From: Desulfuromonadaceae bacterium UBA2294
GTDB taxonomy: Bacteria; Desulfobacterota; Desulfuromonadia; Desulfuromonadales; UBA2294
Direction: 5' to 3'
NCBI GenBank assembly: GCA_002345625.1
Contig: DDWE01000108.1
Coordinates: 1-34,843 of the forward strand
DNA length: 34,843 nucleotides
The notes below the pieces were generated by a model. That model worked only from the letters and a program-made list of their open reading frames with translations, was not told the origin of the DNA and searched no databases. How positions within the stretch are numbered: position 1 is the first letter of the stretch; every line of letters begins with the position of its first letter. The position numbers were made by a program, and so were the translations under genes. This document shows, one piece after another, positions 34,691-34,843 of this stretch.

Positions 34691-34843
34691 TTAACCTCCA
34701 GTTGTCGTGCTGTCATCAAATTCAACCCGGTTACGGCCATTCTGCTTGGCCCGGTAGAGGGCTTTGTCGGCGCGGTCAAACAGGTCTTTGATCGGGGCGC
34801 CGGGGAGAAGGGTCGCGACACCGAAACTGGCGGTGACCGACTG
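34691..34843 (-). CDS. Diguanylate cyclase, C-terminal end (continues beyond window)
   Basis: Translation of the last 153 bases on the minus strand gives 50 residues beginning QSVTASFGVATLLPG, then FDRADKALYRAKQNGRNRVE and a stop. This is the standard end of a GGDEF domain. The catalytic motif and any N-terminal sensor lie outside the window. The stop codon (34691-34693) is next to the GGAGG of the response-regulator gene, so the genes are one operon. Confidence 0.9.
   Translation of the reverse strand, partial: QSVTASFGVATLLPGAPIKDLFDRADKALYRAKQNGRNRVEFDDSTTTGG

Overview
The window looks like a chromosomal segment from a metal- or sulfur-reducing deltaproteobacterium of the Desulfuromonadales/Geobacterales type. 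This rests on gene content, not on a search. It carries an sfrB-sfrA pair (soluble NADPH oxidoreductase known from Geobacter), a periplasmic c-heme sensor kinase, a YitJ-type fused homocysteine methyltransferase/methylene-THF reductase, and a hisZ-purA neighbourhood.

Layout. (1) 1-6457 is an accessory island. It holds a secreted 1616-residue Rhs/YD-repeat protein with a C-terminal toxin-like domain, an overlapping small lipoprotein that is the likely immunity protein, a terminator, a RAYT/Y1 transposase bounded by 11-bp inverted ends, and a fragment of a second rhs sequence at the window edge that repeats 112 bp of the main gene exactly. The island ends at the 3' side of a tRNA-Glu gene. (2) 6458-14232 is core metabolism, all on the minus strand: glpD, pepA, a SerA-like dehydrogenase, hisZ, purA, then tRNA-Lys and tRNA-Glu from their own promoter. 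(3) 14241-16758 holds small genes: a two-repeat lipoprotein divergent from glpD, a TPR protein, a CoA-binding protein and a cupin. (4) 16829-25712 is a minus-strand metabolic block: sfrB-sfrA with a structured leader, a small lipoprotein, the fused MetH/MetF-like enzyme, a beta-hydroxyacid dehydrogenase and rpe. (5) 25937-29341 is on the plus strand: a zinc-ribbon/rhomboid/TPR-like fusion, a CDGSH iron-sulfur protein and a PAS-GGDEF cyclase. (6) 29360-34843 is a tight minus-strand signalling operon: diguanylate cyclase (3' end only), response regulator with a C-terminal zinc-binding module, stand-alone cobalamin-binding protein with the W-x9-EH signature of CarH photoreceptors, heme-oxygenase-like fusion, and c-heme hybrid histidine kinase.

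Working together. The most intriguing region is the signalling operon at the right end. It puts a possible light/B12 sensor, a bilin- or heme-related enzyme, a heme-based periplasmic sensor, phosphotransfer and c-di-GMP synthesis in one transcription unit. The Rhs locus is a modular toxin-immunity system with a silent cassette in reserve. The serA-like gene is notable because the active-site Arg of its family is replaced by Met.

The window starts inside the second rhs fragment and ends inside the diguanylate cyclase. Functions are assigned from motifs, domain order and context only.
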